A stretch of 64,000 nt of DNA from Kalaharituber pfeilii (Eukaryota > Ascomycota > Pezizomycetes > Pezizales > Pezizaceae). This document shows positions 23,211 through 34,542 of the stretch, one piece after another; position 1 is the stretch's first letter; every line of letters starts with the position of its first letter. The stretch is from positions 310,001 to 374,000 of the forward strand of contig WHUZ01000007.1 of assembly GCA_015179045.1 (NCBI GenBank). The letters are read 5' to 3'. The notes beneath the pieces are model-generated. The model was not told where the DNA came from. It worked only from the letters and a program-made list of their open reading frames with translations, and ran no database searches. Made by a program: the position numbers and the translations under genes.

Positions 23211-24850
23211 CATTGGCAGCTTCATTGTAGAGTGTGGGCGCAAGAACACTTCATTGCCAGTTTCAATTGCTAACGGAGTGTATTTTGATTTGATACACTA
23301 GATGTATCTTGTGGCAACTTCCTTATGTTTGCTTTTTTTCTATCTGCCAGTGCAGAGATCCCGCTTATCCACTCCATTACCCACGTAGTGAAGGCCACTA
23401 CACCGGATACCGTCGCCCTGCAATGTGACTTTCGTGCCGCGTCAGATGCGTCGAGACTCCAGTATTCTTGCAAGTTCGCCATCACAATTGCAAGTAACTG
23501 TGCTAACTAAAGATGGTCGGCTTGGAGATATACTTGCCGGCTGCGTACAAGAACAGCTTGCCGAGTATTGATGTCCAACCATGTAATGTCCTACAGCTGC
23601 ATGCGCGTTCACTGCCATCATATGGTATTTTATTGCTGGTTCTGCTTTACGTTACCTTCAGCTCGTGATTTTTCTAGCTGAAAGCTGCGTAATGAATAAA
23701 CATCAAGGATGAGAGTGCATATGGGCGACAGTTAGATGTGCTCTGGCACGAATGTTGGGGAGGCTACTAGTATTTCAAAGCCCCACAGGAAAAAGCAAAT
23801 CAAACCGCTCACTGCAATACGAATGTCCAGCAGATCAAGGCATTGCAATTGCAATGCTGCTTCACTACTGGGCTACATAGATATGAGATCACCACCACTG
23901 TTTATTTATACGTATCCGTCACCTCACAAGGTCGCATCTGTTGAAAAAGCACTTCTTTCATCAGGAGGACCGCTCTCAGCGTAAGGTTCTGAACTATTGT
24001 ACGTCTGACAACCTGTTCCTCCATGCACCAATATCTAACAGTCAACTTGTGTAACCTTTCCCCGCGCCAATATTCCGCTGTGGAATCGCGCCTCTGTGTC
24101 ACATCAACCCAAAGCCGCAGCCAGTAGTACAACCATTGAAGCGAACTTGCAAATGCTATTGAGGTATATTTAGCCCTGTGGACGCTAGCAGACCGCAATT
24201 GTACTCGTTACCAGCAATTAGTGATGCAGGCTGGGGCAAGGTTATAGGCCGTGCAAGCGGTCTGTGAGCAGGTGAGGCTGAGGTCTGTGCTTGACTTTGG
24301 GAGTAAAATACCCATCAGTAAATCCATCCCCGATCCGGTAGACTTTTCTCGCACAGCCATAACAGCCCACTAAATGCTAGTAACGAGTAAACTTGGTCAC
24401 AAACATGCTTTGAGGTTTAGATATTTGGATACGCCGACTTGCCATGTTTCAGAGTGGTAGTACCAACTCTTCTGTGGAAGGCTCGCTGCATGATTGAGAT
24501 GCTAGACCAGCCATGGCTACAATTTGAAAGCTTGGCCTTGGGCTGAACTTAAGCAACCAATTCAAAGTGTCAATGACTATTAGCGCATGCAGCGAATGGT
24601 CCACGAGCAGCTTCAATTGAGGCGTAGAGAACATGGAGTGCATTTTTGCCGCCATTCAGCTTGAGTTAAAACCGTGAGCATATCTCGATGGACCTGATCG
24701 AGGGATTTAGGAACACTGACTCGTTTATAATTGCTCACAGGGCGAAATTCTACAATTTGGTGCCGCTTGCATTGAGTCAACCTTCTACATCAGGATTGCA
24801 TACGAATACAAAGCGCATCAAATAGATTTGCCTCTGGTTTCAAAATTATC

Positions 24851-26052
24851 ATGGTTCCCTTTCACACGATGTTTCTTCCACTCGCCCTTTCCACCATCTT
24901 CAGCCTCGCCAATGCTATCAGCTTCACAGAGGCCATCCAAAATACCCCCAACCTCAAGCTTTACCAGGAAATCATCAAGACCAATCAAGCCATTGCCGAT
25001 GCCGCTGCCTCAGGCGCGGGCAGCAAGACCGTTCTCGTCCCCTCTGACGATGCCCTCACGCGCGCAAAATTTTTCCAACTCGATGGAGCAACCCAGCAAG
25101 CACATCTACGATACCATATTCTGAATGGATCATATCCCGCTTCCAAGCTCTCGCAAGAAGGTGGATTAACAGCACATACATTGTTGGAGAGCAATCAGTA
25201 TGCGATGTTGGGTGGTGGGGCGAATGTGGTGTTTGCGAGTAAATTTGGGGATAGTGGTGTTGGAGTAGCATCGCAGGAGGTTAGGATCTACACTGGGTTG
25301 GGGAATAGTGCCACTGTCAAGGAGCAGGATGTCGAGTTTGATGGAGGGCTGATACATGTTGTGGATGAGTACGTCAAACCAAGCAGGCAGATACAAATTA
25401 TGGGAGTTTGTCAAGTTCTAACTCTACCACACCCAGCGTCTTCGCCCTTCCAGAAACGTGCTCTAAAACGGCCACAAAAGCGAAACTCACCTCACTCCTC
25501 ACTGCTTTACAACGCACAAACCTCACCCAATTCGTCGACACTACCCCCAGGATCACTTGTTTTGCTCCATCAGACGAGGCCTTCGAAGAGGCTGGTTCAC
25601 CTGAGGAATCCTTGGACCCGTTTCACCTGACGAATGCCCTGAAATTGCACACTCTCGTAGGCAGTCACATTGGATACAGTGACTTGTGGGACGATGGCCA
25701 GCAGCTGGAGACCATGGCGGGATGGGCGGTTGTTGTCAGGAAGAAGGATGGGTTCATCTGGATCAATAATGTGAAAGTCATCAAAGCAAATATAATTACG
25801 AGCAATGGAGTAGCGCATGTGCTAGATAGGGTGAGTTTGGCTCTAGGTCCCTTAAGATTCTGTCTTCATCCTCGACTAGGTACAGGAACGCTAACGTGTT
25901 TTATTTCCTAGGTTCTAAGCGAAGAACATAGTCCAACCCCAACATCGGAAGTTAATGAGGGTGCAGGTGATGCTTTCAGCAGCAAGGATATTCGAGGCAA
26001 GGCTGCTGTAGCAGTGGCTGTTATGTTGAGTATCCTCGTCCTCTTGAGGTGA
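24851..26052 (+). CDS. Two-domain fasciclin (FAS1) surface protein
   Basis: Predicted 350-residue secreted protein in three exons: 24851-25368, 25437-25830 and 25912-26052. Intron 1 (68 bp, GTACGT...CACCCAG, branch TTCTAAC, phase 2) and intron 2 (81 bp, GTGAGT...TTCCTAG, branch GCTAACG) bring all parts into one frame. Residues 1-22 (MVPFHTMFLPLALSTIFSLANA) form a signal peptide. FAS1 domain 1 spans about 23-172 (KTVLVPSDDAL, then YHILNGSY, then GLIHVVD). Domain 2 spans about 180-305 (RITCFAPSDEAF, LKLHTLVGS, GVAHVLDR). The C-terminus is a serine-rich linker plus a hydrophobic end (AAVAVAVMLSILVLLR), suggesting a GPI anchor. FAS1 proteins act in cell adhesion and at the fungal wall; the specific role here is inferred. 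Confidence 0.87.
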
Positions 26053-26604
26053 GGAATTAATGATGGGCTGGCATCTTTAGGGAAATCCGCGTACAAAATC
26101 TTGCAATGGGATGTACATTTGTTTCGTTACCATGTTATGAGAGGACAATATTCTCTGGCGCACTTCGGAAGCTTTTGTGTTTTTTTTTCCTGCAGTTGTT
26201 TGTTTTGTTATGGTAGCAAAAGCTTTTAATATCAGCCATACACGTTACTGGCCAGGGAAGTCAGAAATAATACATATACCACTTATGTGAATCATACATG
26301 AGCTCATTCAGAACGATGGTTGACACTTGAGCTTGTTATTCAAGGTTGAACTGCCCAATGTGAATTTTAGCCTCGCCCCCACAATCCACTTCGATTCACA
26401 GAAGATGCACTATCATTCTGTCGAATGAAGAAGCTTCAAGGGCAAAGTTGTATTCTGGGCACCAATCTGAGAATGGATGAAAGGCCCATTTGATGCTTAT
26501 ATATATAACATACATCTAGTCTTTCATAAATTGCCGAGCAACTACAGTAAAAATGCTCTATCGGTTTTATGATTTCATTCTGCGTGAATTCGAAGTATCC
26601 TAGT

Positions 26605-26668
26605 GCCCTGCCATGGCGAACAGCTACAAGCGGGGTCATGTGATATTAAAAAAAAAAAAAAAAAAAAA
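26605..26668 (+). mobile_element. Family B micro-retroelement
   Basis: A 64-bp insertion: GCCCTGCCATGGCGAACAGC, TACAAGCGGGGTCATGTGAT, ATT, poly(A). It is flanked by a perfect 13-bp duplication, GAAGTATCCTAGT (26592-26604 and 26669-26681). It gives the family B 3' end in sense orientation: TGATATT then poly(A), as in family A. Confidence 0.88.
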
Positions 26669-26831
26669 GAAGTATCCTAGTAGCCAAACTTCACTATGAT
26701 TGATAGCCTTGACATAACTAGATTAAATTAATTTGACGGCCCAAGTACTTTAAGTCTTATGATACGCATGATACCTAAGTATGTTCGGGGCCAGTCATGT
26801 AATCGGGCGACTGATGACTGGCCCGGGCCAG

Positions 26832-27952
26832 CCATTTCATCTACACAAATGTAAGTGGCCCGGGTCGTCCATACGAATGTCTCTGTCCAGTCACTTTCTG
26901 ACGGACGGAAGCCGGGGTAAGTGTCGCTAAACGATACAAGCGACCGCTAATCTACTAGTACGTACAACCTATGCCTGGAGTGTAGGGATAAATTGAAATC
27001 TAGAAATCGCATTGAAAAGCTTTGAATGCTGCCTCTCACACTGCCTCATCTCCAACTATTGCTCACTTCATATTGCCTCACGTGCACCTCACACCAAGCG
27101 CAAAAAACAATGTCTACATCTCTCCTACGTGCACGTGAGCTCATAAGGCAGGTTGCACTGTATTGTATCGACATGCTAAAGCATAAATGGCAAGCTGCGT
27201 AATCTCCTACATATGAAGCTTCTGATTCCACCAGGGATATGGGAAATGTTGTATGTACCATATGTGAATTATTCTCCAATTAACAATGTTATTCCTTGTC
27301 ACCATTTTCTACATATATTTTATCTTCTTGAAAAGTCATTACCACTATCGCTAATTCATCCTCATTGGCATCTTGACAAGTCAGCATGGGACTCTCATTA
27401 ACAATGGGCTATGACGCTTCATTCCACCAAGGCCTCATTTATCTGCACCGCTCGTGACGCCAAACCTTCTGCCTGACATTCAAGGCCGGCATAGCTTCGG
27501 TTTGACAACATACAATCTCGAGAGCTATTTCACTGTGCAACCGGCTTACATATACAGTAGCGCAAGAATTGCAAAAGCACTCGAAAACTCCTGGTTTTCC
27601 AACCACTAATTTGCCTTTTCCAGATCCAAGCTTCTGGACACAGTTCGAATAGCATCTGGCATACTGACCTCACATAACCCAAAACCTGAAGGTATTGCTG
27701 TACCTCTGCTCATTGGCATTCTGGCGCTGAGGTAGCTGAAGTGGAGTTAGCTAAATGTTGGGCCTTCAACAGCACAATGATGTTGCTGGCAACCACACTC
27801 AGCAATGTTATTAATTGTTCTGCACTCACATAGGAAGGTGGCTGAAGTGCCGGAGTTGGCTAAAAATCAAGAGATGCCAGAGTACGATGACGCAGCAACT
27901 GCACTCACACAGGAACCCCGCTATAGCCCATAGGGCGGCATGCGAGTACTGA

Positions 27953-27989
<37 letters not shown>

Positions 27990-28186
27990 ACACAGGAGGT
28001 TGAAATAAGTGGATCGATTGCATAGGTTGTATGATACGTACTAGTAGATTTAGCGGTCGCTTTCAATATATATAGTTAGCGCCACTGATCCCGACTTCTG
28101 TCCAGTCAGAACGTGAGTGGACAGAGACATTCCGCTTACAGCGAATGGCCTTGGCCAGTGGTGCCGAGTGGCGTGGATAAATGAAT
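26832..28186. mobile_element. Element with long inverted repeats
   Basis: Imperfect inverted repeats of about 145-165 bp lie at about 26832-26976 and 28024-28186. Shared blocks include GAATGTCTCTGTCCA-CTCAC-TTCTGAC and AAGCGACCGCTAA-TCTACTAGTACGT-ACAACCTATGC. The roughly 1.05-kb centre has no recognisable frame and carries a nested family A copy (27915). Exact ends and target duplication could not be fixed. A non-autonomous DNA transposon is the simplest reading. Confidence 0.6.
27915..27985 (+). mobile_element. Family A micro-retroelement
   Basis: A 71-bp insertion: ACCCCGCTATAGCCCATAGG, GCGGCATGCGAGTACTGATAT, poly(A). It is flanked by ACTCACACAGGA (27903-27914 and 27986-27997), a perfect 12-bp duplication whose first A merges with the poly(A). 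The non-A body is only about 40 bp. Confidence 0.9.
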
Positions 28187-28492
28187 GGACCAGCTGTTGA
28201 TCTGAGCACCCTCCATCCCGATTGCTGCCCCTGCATTATCTGTTTTAACAAATAATGCCCTTATAGCTATTAGGATGGTCGAAGACGATGTTCAAGCTGT
28301 GCAGTATTATATTCGTATGCTTTGACAAATCATGGATTCTCTAAGCGGTGCGCATCTAACTAACATGCGCATGCTTCTAAGCTCATGTTTGTAAATTTAG
28401 TTATATATTCTGGCTCGTGTTTGCCCTCTAAAATTTGTCTGGCCCTCACAATTGATGAGTGACCCAGAACAAGTATACTATCCTTTACGCCA

Positions 28493-28549
28493 GTCTCGAA
28501 CCAGACTACCGCTTAGTGGCCGACTAAGCTACTCCACACTACGCGTGGC
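28493..28549 (-). mobile_element. Family C long form, tRNA-like
   Basis: A 57-bp insertion between perfect 12-bp repeats TCCTTTACGCCA (28481-28492 and 28550-28561). On the minus strand it contains TAGCTTAGTCGG, a good pol III box A (TRGCNNARYNGG). About 17 bp later comes TAGTCTGGTTCGAGAC, which holds a box B-like GGTTCGAGAC and is the family C consensus. The A-B spacing is shorter than in a tRNA, so this is probably a tRNA-derived SINE head with the anticodon region reduced. It has no poly(A). Confidence 0.72.
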
Positions 28550-30386
28550 TCCTTTACGCCACAGCTGGACGAGGCACTGCTACTGTAGGGAAGTGCTGGC
28601 CCAGGCTTGTATTGCAGTTACATCAAGTAAGTATAGTTAAGATGTTTTGTTTGCAATTATATATCTCAAGTAGTCTTGAGCCAGACAGCATGTAATGTCA
28701 TGTTGGCAATTCAAAGAAGTCGACTTCAACTACTGGAGTTCAACTGTCACCACGTGACATCTGACTCGGAACTACTTAATTCTATTCTCAAGCTCCATAT
28801 ATATCCATTAGAAGAGTTATTAGCTTTAGTAAAATGTTTAAATACAGTCTCGTGCCCATACACCGTAGGAGAGCATGGCAAGGGACAGTCAATGCCTGAT
28901 TTCGTGCCCAGATCTATACCACGAAGTACAGTGTAATTGCAATTCATTGTTACATATCAAACTACCCAGTTAGTGTTGTACTTTTCTTTCAATCGTAAGG
29001 AGAGGTATAGAAATGTATTAGAATGGGTCGGAGGAGGTAATTGTAAACTGGGAGATTATAGTATATTTGTCAATAAATCGGGCAGAGCTGAAAAAGCTCA
29101 ATTGCCTAATTCTTTTTTAAAAAAAATGTATGCTCCACAGTTACGAAGCCATCGCGTTCTGAAGCATGCTATGAGACTAGGATTATATGCAGTTCGATCC
29201 GGGCTGTTATGAGCCCTTCCAAGTTCGGGGCACGGCTAGTTCCGGTCGCGGCCTGAGCTGGTTGCACCGACATGGGTCAACTCGAGACGCGATCGAAACC
29301 AAAGTGCAACCCTGCAGGCAGTTGGTTGCTAATCGAAAGTGGCCTGACGATACTGTAGGATCTACTAAGCAATTTCAGAATCAAGTGCCAGTAGGTAAGA
29401 TCGTAAGCAAATATGTACGGCCGAAAAATAATAGTCTGGGCACGAGAACAGTACACAGATCGGATTTGTGTAAGAAATGAGTACAGTACCGTAAGAGTGG
29501 TCTATACCTACTGTACTCCGTATTGGCCTTCCCTGCCCTCTCGTGGCGGTTTTAAGGCCGTGAAAATGATCTGCAACGCCGTGTAGACGGCGCGAGACAT
29601 GCCAATAGATGGTGCCGGCGGTCTGGAAACCCCCCTCTATGTCTAGTATTTTGAACTGCTATAGCACCTCAATATACACTCGGATTTTATTGTTGAAGGT
29701 ACCTATTGATAGCTGGAAGTCTCTACATTACCTTAATACCATGAATTCTTTAAGAAATGCATAAGATGCATTGGCAAATGAGAGATCAGGGCAGGTTAAA
29801 AACCGTTCTTGCGAAGCCAATATCTTGGCACCAATGCAGCAAATTCTGATTTGACAAATGTGACATTACTACTGCATAATACTTCAAGACAGTGCTTGCA
29901 TTATGAGAAGTAGGCTGTATCGAGTACAGGTCTTTGCTGTCTCCTCGAAGAGTTCCATCAATAGGGAGTTTTTGCTGGGATGGCTGCGCCACGCGCTAGA
30001 AAATCCTATGGAAGGAATTTTCACCCTGAGCCTGGACATTTGGGTCTGGATCCCTGGAAACGACCTCTTTTGGACCCCCATCTATCTTCATCAGTTTTTA
30101 TCCAATTTACATTCTGAAAGCAGGAATTAATTCTACGAGTCGAATCACATGAGACAAACACAAATCAGGGAATATTGAGTTGCGATCTATGCAATTGAAA
30201 GGGACCCAATATTTCTATGGGATCCACTCTATGGAGCGCCAGAACTTTACTTAAACGTTACCAGCTTTCTCAATTAAGTAACACTGGATAGTAACAAATG
30301 CAGCGCAATGAAAGCGAGACATAGTAGTATTTAGATACTTAGGTAAATACCATACTTGAAGTTACGCTTTTTACACCTGTAATCTA

Positions 30387-30399
30387 GTCTCGTGCCCAG
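30387..30399 (-). repeat. Family C nano-insertion, 13 bp
   Basis: GTCTCGTGCCCAG lies between perfect 12-bp repeats ACCTGTAATCTA (30375-30386 and 30400-30411). The near-equal lengths of insert and duplication make this one of the clearest cases. Confidence 0.8.
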
Positions 30400-30419
30400 A
30401 CCTGTAATCTATTACTTTG

Positions 30420-31200
30420 GCCTCTTTTTATTTATATATTATTAATCTCAAACTTTTTAGATTCTTTTCCTCATACGAAGGTCATTTAATATGCTTTATT
30501 TTAATATATTATAGGATAGTACATTGAAAAAATAAATTCTCCTCTATAGTTTTAGACCTAACTACAGAATTAAAGTACAGAATTGAACTAGAGTTTTAAA
30601 TTCTATACCTTTTTTAACACTTGTACCACTATACTAATATAGATAACTTGTTATTTTTATTTTCTTAGTTACTATTTCTCCAGCAGCTACTCTACAGCTA
30701 CTCTGTTTTTCTTAATTTTAAAAATAGAATAATATTGAAAGAATATTTAATAAACTTGTAGCTAGCAAGAACGTGAGTACAATAAAGTATATTCAATAAC
30801 TACAGTAGTAATAATATCAAAGTATAAAGGTAAAATAGTATTAAAAGTATCTTTAAATATTATAAATAAGATTAAAAGTTAGTCTAGTAAGAGTAACTTT
30901 AAAAGCGTATTAGTAGATAATATTAAAAGCGTACTATTAATAGATATTAAGAGTAAATTAAGTGCATTTAAGAAAGAATTTTTTTTTTCTTTTTTATGTA
31001 TTATTATAAATATATTCATATTAATATAATATTTATTTTCATATCAAGGAATGTACAAGCAACGTACAGTAGTTCATAAAAGTAGGTTTAAGTAAAGTTA
31101 GTAAGACTGTGCAAAAACCAAGTAACATTTTAGTAATATTTATTTATTATTAAAGTCTTCGAGTAATATCTTAGGATTATTTAACTAAAGTTTGAGTAGC
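30420..31200. repeat. AT-rich, RIP-like block
   Basis: A long stretch of strongly AT-biased, TA-rich sequence with many stops in every frame. This is the expected product of repeat-induced point mutation of an old repeat, but the original element cannot be identified by eye. Confidence 0.5.
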
Positions 31201-31250
31201 CATAGAGCCAAGCTAACATGAGAGCTGCATAACCTGCATCTACGCCAGTA

Positions 31251-31264
31251 GTCTCATGCCAAGC
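31251..31264 (-). repeat. Probable family C nano-insertion, 14 bp
   Basis: GTCTCATGCCAAGC lies between short direct repeats CCAGTA (31245-31250 and 31265-31270). The motif is the CATGCCAAG variant also seen at 44397 and 49193. The 6-bp repeat is weak support. Confidence 0.4.
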
Positions 31265-31848
31265 CCAGTACTTGCACTCTCGAATATTATCACTTACTGT
31301 ACTAATAAATAGAAAATCCACAAGTATCCCTGACGAAGCAAAAACTCAACTACAGTACACTTTCTGCCACGCTTAAGATTGTGCCACATGCTAAAAGACT
31401 TCAATCCCTGATGCATCCCTGAGGTAGCAAAAACTCCCTAATAAAACTTCAACATGTAGTTAAGGGGCAATTATTTTTCCGATATTTAGCATTTACACAT
31501 TGCGTCAGCTTTTCTGGATTTAATGAGACATGATCAAATGCCAAAGATGCTTCCAACATGAAACAATGAAATCCAATAAAGAATTTGAGTTATTGATAAT
31601 GTCAATTTGTTCTCCTACTAATTGGTGAGGCATCATCAATTGCAAAGTCTGTCGCAGTCCACAAGGAAGTGGTTATGTCTACATAGTTGAAAAATACAAC
31701 ACTCCTGCTTTTCTGACCCCTGTCAGTATAAATTTTGCGGAAGGTCTTTTGCGCCATCTAGACCGCACCCTGGTCAAGTGGCATTTCCGCAGGTTCTAGA
31801 CGGTGTTGCGGAAGGTCTCTGTTGTGCCTAACTACCAATATGTACATA

Positions 31849-32524
31849 CAGTCTACCCTTGCTATAACGAAAACCAAAAATCTGGCACTTTTTTTTCGTT
31901 ATAGCAAGGTTTCGTTATAGAATATTGTGGCAAAATAGTCATGTCCTTGGCAGCTGAAATTAGAAGCCCGAGTACCTAAGGAATTTATGGCAACAGATTT
32001 TAACTCTGTGATTTTCCTCCTTATGGAAATAACCGGAGAAGGAAAAAATCGAGAGTACAGAAGTATTGATCAGGTACTATGTAGATGCAAAAACCAATCA
32101 TGTTGTTGAAGCAAATTACCTACAAAGCCGAACCTCAGGTTAGAAAAGCAGCAATTATGCAAAAAGAAGACTGGAGCTGCAAAAACAAAAAGAAACCCTA
32201 CACGCAGTTCGAAAGCATTTCACAATGAATCCGGTACAATCCAAGCACACCCTTTTTTGTAGAATTGGGCCAAAACTAACTAGAGAGTTCCTAGTTGTGC
32301 AATTGGGTGGTTCTTGATTAGTCATGCATTCCACTAGCCATTTTTCGTTATAGCAAGAATTATTTGTATGTAGACAGAAATAACTTTCACTCAATCTAAT
32401 TTTCATTTCGTTATTTTCGTTATAGCAAGAGGTGTTTGAGTGTGAACGGAATAATGGCTCCGTTCAATTTTCGGTATAGCAAGGTTTTCGCTATAGCGAG
32501 TTTCGTTATAGCAAGGGTAGACTG
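31849..32524. mobile_element. Pogo-like MITE
   Basis: A 676-bp element flanked by TA, with terminal inverted repeats of about 24 bp beginning CAGTCTACCCTTGCTATAAC. Internal copies of CGTTATAGCAAG occur near both ends (31900-31920 and 32340-32515). No transposase frame is recognised. It shares the CAG...CTTGCTATA terminal layout with the elements at 13725 and 37638. Confidence 0.85.
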
Positions 32525-32682
32525 TATGATATAGGGCTAAGCTCTATGTGATCCGTAGGTTCGGATATCGGATACCTAGCGCTGGTATTCCCTACACTAA
32601 ACCCCAATAAGGTGATTAGTTGCTTCAGAGGTCATGAAAAGTGGTCTTTTAATTTGGCCAAAAGGACAGTTGAGAACTCGTA

Positions 32683-34540
32683 TGGTGGAGTGCATCAGTA
32701 AGGGACCACCCGCGACCAAAATACTGAACCGGAACTTGCAACTCTATTTCATCACCCAACCACATCTGATTAAAAATTAAACAATGTAGGCATGTACTAT
32801 TTCGCTTGCTCTACAACTCTTCATTGTCCAAATTAAAAAAAAATTAATGTGGTGTTGAGAAATAGCGGATTAAAATATTTGCACTTTGTATGGGAGGCCT
32901 TTGAATTGTTACATGCCAAGATTGCCAAGATTGCCGAATTAGTACTAGTGCAGAAAGGAAAATTACTATATATGGAAAAGATCTACTCAACGCTTCGATG
33001 ACTCTTATATACACGTTGTGTAAACTCATCAGTACCATACCTACAACCATCCCGATAAGCCTCCATGGTACGTAAACACTTATAAAAGAAGCGATTAATC
33101 TTGTATCAGGATGGTATTTTTCTCCGAATCGACAGTAAATTTGACCAAAGAAGGAAGAAGTGTAAAAAACTGTGGTAAAAAAAAAAGTTGTCGATATTGA
33201 ACAACATCCTCTCGCTCGTGGCCATCGATATAAACTCCTTTTTTAATATCTCTCCACCGAAAGCTTAGCTTGCGCAACCACCGCCGTGCTGTACATGCTT
33301 TAATAGACCGAGATTTTTCTGCACTTGATGCATTAACCAGTATATTCTCTAACTCTATTCCCTCCTCTTCCTCCTCACCATTACGTCGAAGATATTCAGT
33401 AATTGCTTTTGCTAGCCCATGTGTAGTGAGAGCTTCACCAACATTAGCAATATACTCCCGGACTGCAAGTTGTACTCCCTCATCATCTAGCCATGTAAAT
33501 CGAGAGTTTCGTAAACCTTGAAAACCTTGTGGAATAGATCGACTGATAAGCCAACTCCGCTCCCATTGTCTTAAATGCCTTGCCATTTTGGTTCCTCGGT
33601 CGAAAGAATTAGCTGTCATGAGTGATAGTGAAGTTCGAGTTTCAAGTGGACGATGTAGCTGCAGTTGAAGGAAATGTAGAACTGCTAGGTGACGCTGATA
33701 GTTTTGCCCAACTGGTGCCTCTTTTTTGCATTTTAATTTCTTCCGCAGCTCCCGAACTCCAGCTAAAAGTATTTCTTTTCGCATTTCTACTTCAGATTTC
33801 GGCTCCAATATGATGTCTGTAGATGAACTTGAAGTCGCCTCAACCGCTTTATTTGTTGGCGTAGTAAAGTAAGCTGTTAATTGTCGGCATCCAGTAGCTG
33901 AGTGCTGCAAGTTTTGTTGTGCTTTTTTATGCCGCCATAGAGTCTGGCGAGAGACTTGTGCTCCACGTTGATATTTGAACTCAATAGTAGAAAAATCTAC
34001 ATCCACTATATTTTTCATGAGCTCTTTATAAACATCTACCACCATGTTCAAGTCTTGAACCTCCTGCTCATTCTGTTCCTCCTCTTCTAGATCACTCTCA
34101 GACTCATCCACTCTCAGACTCCTCACTTTCACTATATACAAGTGGTCTGGGGATGTCCATCTCTATTGCAGGTGGCTCAACGGCATCTACTTCCACCAAA
34201 AGTGCTCTCCTTTTCTCTTTCCTAGCAGCAACAACATTTAATATAGCTCTTCTTTTCTTGGTAGGTTTCTTGGTAGGACGAGCCATTATAGTGAATGCCG
34301 GAATATCAGTAGAACTGCACATATTTAGTTAATATTCATAGATAAATAGAAGCTATGAAATTGCACTCACCTGTAGAAGCTTAATTCAAGTTGTCCGAAA
34401 TTAAAAACCGTTGCGATGTGGAGATATGAGGCGCCCAAAAGTCTCAAGGGAAACAAAGAGAGTGGGCGCCTGAGCTAGAAATTTGGTGTATTAGTCAGCA
34501 GGCGGCCGAATGGGTGGTCCCTTACTGATGCACTCCACCA
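32683..34540 (-). mobile_element. TIR transposon with broken transposase-like gene
   Basis: A 1,858-bp element with 29-bp terminal inverted repeats (TGGTGGAGTGCATCAGTAAG then GGACCACCC) flanked by TA (32681-32682 and 34541-34542). It contains one decayed gene on the minus strand. The TA duplication suggests Tc1/mariner-like chemistry. The catalytic half of the transposase is not visible, so the copy is probably internally deleted. Confidence 0.8.
33095..34286 (-). pseudogene. Truncated, frameshifted transposase-like protein
   Basis: The likely start is MARPTKKPTKKRRAILN near 34286. The frame breaks after SESEESESG at about 34104. There the minus strand carries a 16-bp tandem duplication (GAGTCTGAGAGTGGAT followed by GAGTCTGAGAGTGATC). 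The downstream frame then continues for about 330 residues. It holds an acidic segment, a basic middle part and a helix-turn-helix-like region (ARRWLRKLSFRWRDIKKGVYIDGHEREDVVQYRQLFFLPQF). That last motif is of the kind that precedes the DDE domain in some fungal DDE transposases (recalled, not searched). The frame ends soon after, at 33095, so no DDE catalytic domain is present. Confidence 0.65.
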
Positions 34541-34542
34541 TA

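Larger units (their letters stand above)
18062..24850. other. Long gene-poor block
   Basis: Almost 6.8 kb without a supported gene. Frames such as 19900-20271 (-) and 22747-23510 lack domains or splice logic. It holds a palindrome with 11-bp flanking repeats (21689), family B (21823) and family A (22623) insertions and a nano-insertion (23198). A degenerate family A-like core, TTACTCGCATGCCGCTC, occurs at about 20763-20780 without a clear poly(T). Confidence 0.5.
28187..31848. other. Gene-poor repeat region
   Basis: No gene is supported. Insertions at 28493 and 30387 are listed separately. A further family C-like string, AGTCTGGGCACGAGAACAG, occurs at 29434-29452 but without a clear target duplication. 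From about 30420 the sequence becomes strongly AT-rich. Confidence 0.5.

Noticed and set aside
22747..23510. Several overlapping frames on both strands
   Set aside because: None is favoured over the others, and the region is cut by family A and family C insertions.
29434..29452. Another family C string, AGTCTGGGCACGAGAACAG
   Set aside because: No flanking duplication could be found; it may be an older copy, so it is not listed as an insertion.
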